In this document: one piece after another, positions 62,880-64,000 of the stretch | How positions within the stretch are numbered: position 1 is the first letter of the stretch | Layout: every line of letters starts with the position of its first letter | NCBI GenBank assembly: GCA_002733805.1 | Contig: NVXG01000002.1 | Location: 62,001 to 126,000, forward strand | DNA from: Robiginitomaculum sp. | GTDB taxonomy: Bacteria; Pseudomonadota; Alphaproteobacteria; Caulobacterales; Maricaulaceae | DNA length: 64,000 bases | Direction of reading: 5' to 3' | Program-made: the position numbers and the translations under genes | The notes under the pieces: model-generated | Seen by the model: the letters and a program-made list of their open reading frames with translations, nothing else | Told to the model about the DNA's origin: nothing | Databases searched by the model: none

Positions 62880-63898
62880 TTTCCCGTCCCGCCGCCGCTA
62901 GCAGATTTTCCACTGGCGAGGCGCACCGCATGGCCCAGAATCGGGCGCAGGGTTTCCATGCACTCGCCAATGGCTTTGGGAGAGCCGGGCAAGGACACAA
63001 TAAATGTCCGCCCGCGCACCCCGGCAATTGAGCGAGAAAGCCATGAGGTTGAAATATGCCGCGCACTGGCAGCACGCAGGGTTTCGCCAATGCCCGGCGC
63101 GGGTTTTTCCAGCACGGCGGCAATGGCTTCCGGAGTAATATCGCGCGGGGTTAATCCGGTACCGCCGGTGGTCATGATCAGATCAACTTCGCCATCATCG
63201 CAAAGCTGGCGCAAGCGGATTTCCAGTTTTTCACGGTCATCGGAAAGGATTTCCTGTAACCGAACCTCACCGCCCAATCCGATCAGTGCCTCGGCCAAAG
63301 CTGGCCCGGAACGATCTTCATAGGTGCCGTCCGAAGCCCGGTCTGACAAGGTAAGCACAGCGCATCTGGCCCCCTGCAATGGACGTGCTGCTGGTTGTTG
63401 ATCAAAGCCAGACACCGCATCCGGTATGCCTTCGGGGCGAACCCAGCGGCCTTTTTTGCCACCCTCTTTCAAGATCAGAGACACATCACAAATCCGCAAA
63501 GCGGGTTCAACAGGTTTAGTTAAATCATACAGGGTCAACAGGGCCGCATTGACTGCGCTTAACGCCTCCATCTCGACCCCGGTTTTGGCAAAGCACGAAA
63601 CCAGCGCATAGACGGCTACGGCGGCTTCGTCTGGCTCCAGCATCAAGACAATGGCAATGTGGTCCAACGGCAAGGGGTGGCACAACGGGATCAGGTCAGC
63701 AGTCTTCTTGGCACCGGTTATGCCAGCCATCTCGGCAATTTTCAGTACGTCGCCTTTGGGCAGGGTATCGTTTTGGATATGGGTAAATGCCGTGGCACCC
63801 ACTACGATCCGGCCCATAGCCAACGCCCGGCGATGGCTGGGTGTTTTGCCACCTACGTCGGCCATGTGAAATGCAGCTTGTTCAAACACCTGATCCAT
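62876..63898 (-). CDS. moaCB: fused MoaC-MogA/MoaB protein
   Basis: A two-domain enzyme of about 340 residues. The N-terminal MoaC half (MADVGGKTPSHRRALAMGRI, LCHPLPL, GVEMEALSAV, YDLTK) makes cyclic pyranopterin phosphate; the C-terminal half (CAVLTLSDRASDGTYEDRSG, MTTGGTGLTPRDITPEA) is a MogA/MoaB adenylyltransferase. Both halves look complete. The ATG at 63898 has GGGGG upstream; an ATG at 63949 would add 17 residues. It leads the cofactor operon. No moaA is in the window. Confidence 0.88.
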   Translation of the reverse strand: MDQVFEQAAFHMADVGGKTPSHRRALAMGRIVVGATAFTHIQNDTLPKGDVLKIAEMAGITGAKKTADLIPLCHPLPLDHIAIVLMLEPDEAAVAVYALVSCFAKTGVEMEALSAVNAALLTLYDLTKPVEPALRICDVSLILKEGGKKGRWVRPEGIPDAVSGFDQQPAARPLQGARCAVLTLSDRASDGTYEDRSGPALAEALIGLGGEVRLQEILSDDREKLEIRLRQLCDDGEVDLIMTTGGTGLTPRDITPEAIAAVLEKPAPGIGETLRAASARHISTSWLSRSIAGVRGRTFIVSLPGSPKAIGECMETLRPILGHAVRLASGKSASGGGTGK

Positions 63899-64000
63899 AT
63901 CAGCCCCCAATATCTGCCAACTTGGCCATGCCGCCTGAATTTCCGTCATGCAGAAAATGTGACACTCGTTTTGTGGTTAAGCTGCCTTGGATGAATTCCT
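63899..64000. other. region upstream of the cofactor operon
   Basis: No gene is seen in the last 100 bases. It should hold the promoter of the moaCB-led operon. An alternative longer start of that gene would use part of it. Confidence 0.4.

Noticed and set aside
1-64000. CRISPR arrays, tRNA and rRNA genes
   Set aside because: Looked for regular spaced repeats and cloverleaf-like segments by eye; none was convincing.

Overview
The window looks like a chromosomal stretch of an alphaproteobacterium, possibly of the Caulobacterales/Maricaulales/Hyphomonadaceae type. Support for this: an XRE/ScfR-type regulator divergent from aceA, an Atm1-type exporter, PckA of the ATP type, a TonB-dependent receptor, M28 peptidases, and GCACCTCAGGATGAGG-type intergenic palindromes that are common in these genomes. 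The exact taxon cannot be fixed from the sequence. No tRNA, rRNA, CRISPR, integrase or transposase gene was found. Coding density is high and there are many ATGA-type gene overlaps.

Positions 1-26300 are general metabolism: an MFS exporter, a phosphoribosyltransferase, a methyltransferase, a dehydratase/fatty-acyl-AMP-ligase pair that resembles the ceramide-synthesis pair of Caulobacter, PEP carboxykinase, an Atm1-like ABC exporter with a LysM protein, a LOG-family protein, a ScfR-like regulator next to the glyoxylate shunt genes aceA and aceB, a TonB-dependent receptor, PPK2, two M28 peptidases and a PAS-GAF hybrid histidine kinase.

Positions 26500-64000 form a large sulfur-oxidation region. 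In order: a SoeABC-type sulfite dehydrogenase; a DASS/SLC13 anion transporter with a tiny membrane ORF and a tandem Usp protein; HxlR/MAPEG genes; a FadL-type porin; TusA and DsrE2 sulfur carriers; an HDAC-like amidohydrolase and Cfa; the alternative lipoate-assembly genes (lipS2, lipT, lipS1, sLpl(AB), a GATase-like gene); and the sulfur-oxidizing heterodisulfide-reductase-like operon (dsrE3C, shdrC1, B1, A, hyp, C2, B2, a small unknown gene, lbpA). It ends with molybdate uptake and molybdenum-cofactor genes (moaC-mogA fusion, moeA, moaD, moaE, mobA, modABC). The likely logic is that TusA/DsrE proteins pass sulfane sulfur to lipoylated LbpA, sHdr oxidizes it to sulfite, Soe oxidizes sulfite to sulfate with electrons to quinone, the anion transporter moves the product or a related anion, and the Moco genes equip Soe. 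The lipoate genes make and attach the LbpA cofactor.

Three things stand out beyond gene content. First, a related AT-rich motif (core TTATATTAG or TTATATAAG, followed by TAAT/AATA) sits upstream of at least six sulfur-related transcription units and may mark a regulon. Second, the lipoate/sHdr region contains two insertions (an MCP gene and a PemK-like toxin gene), each bordered by a diverged, mostly synonymously changed copy of the 3' end of the neighbouring gene (GATase gene and lbpA). This points to allele-replacing recombination or 3'-end-targeting cassettes. Third, the GATase-like protein of the lipoate operon lacks the catalytic Cys and the HPE glutamate.
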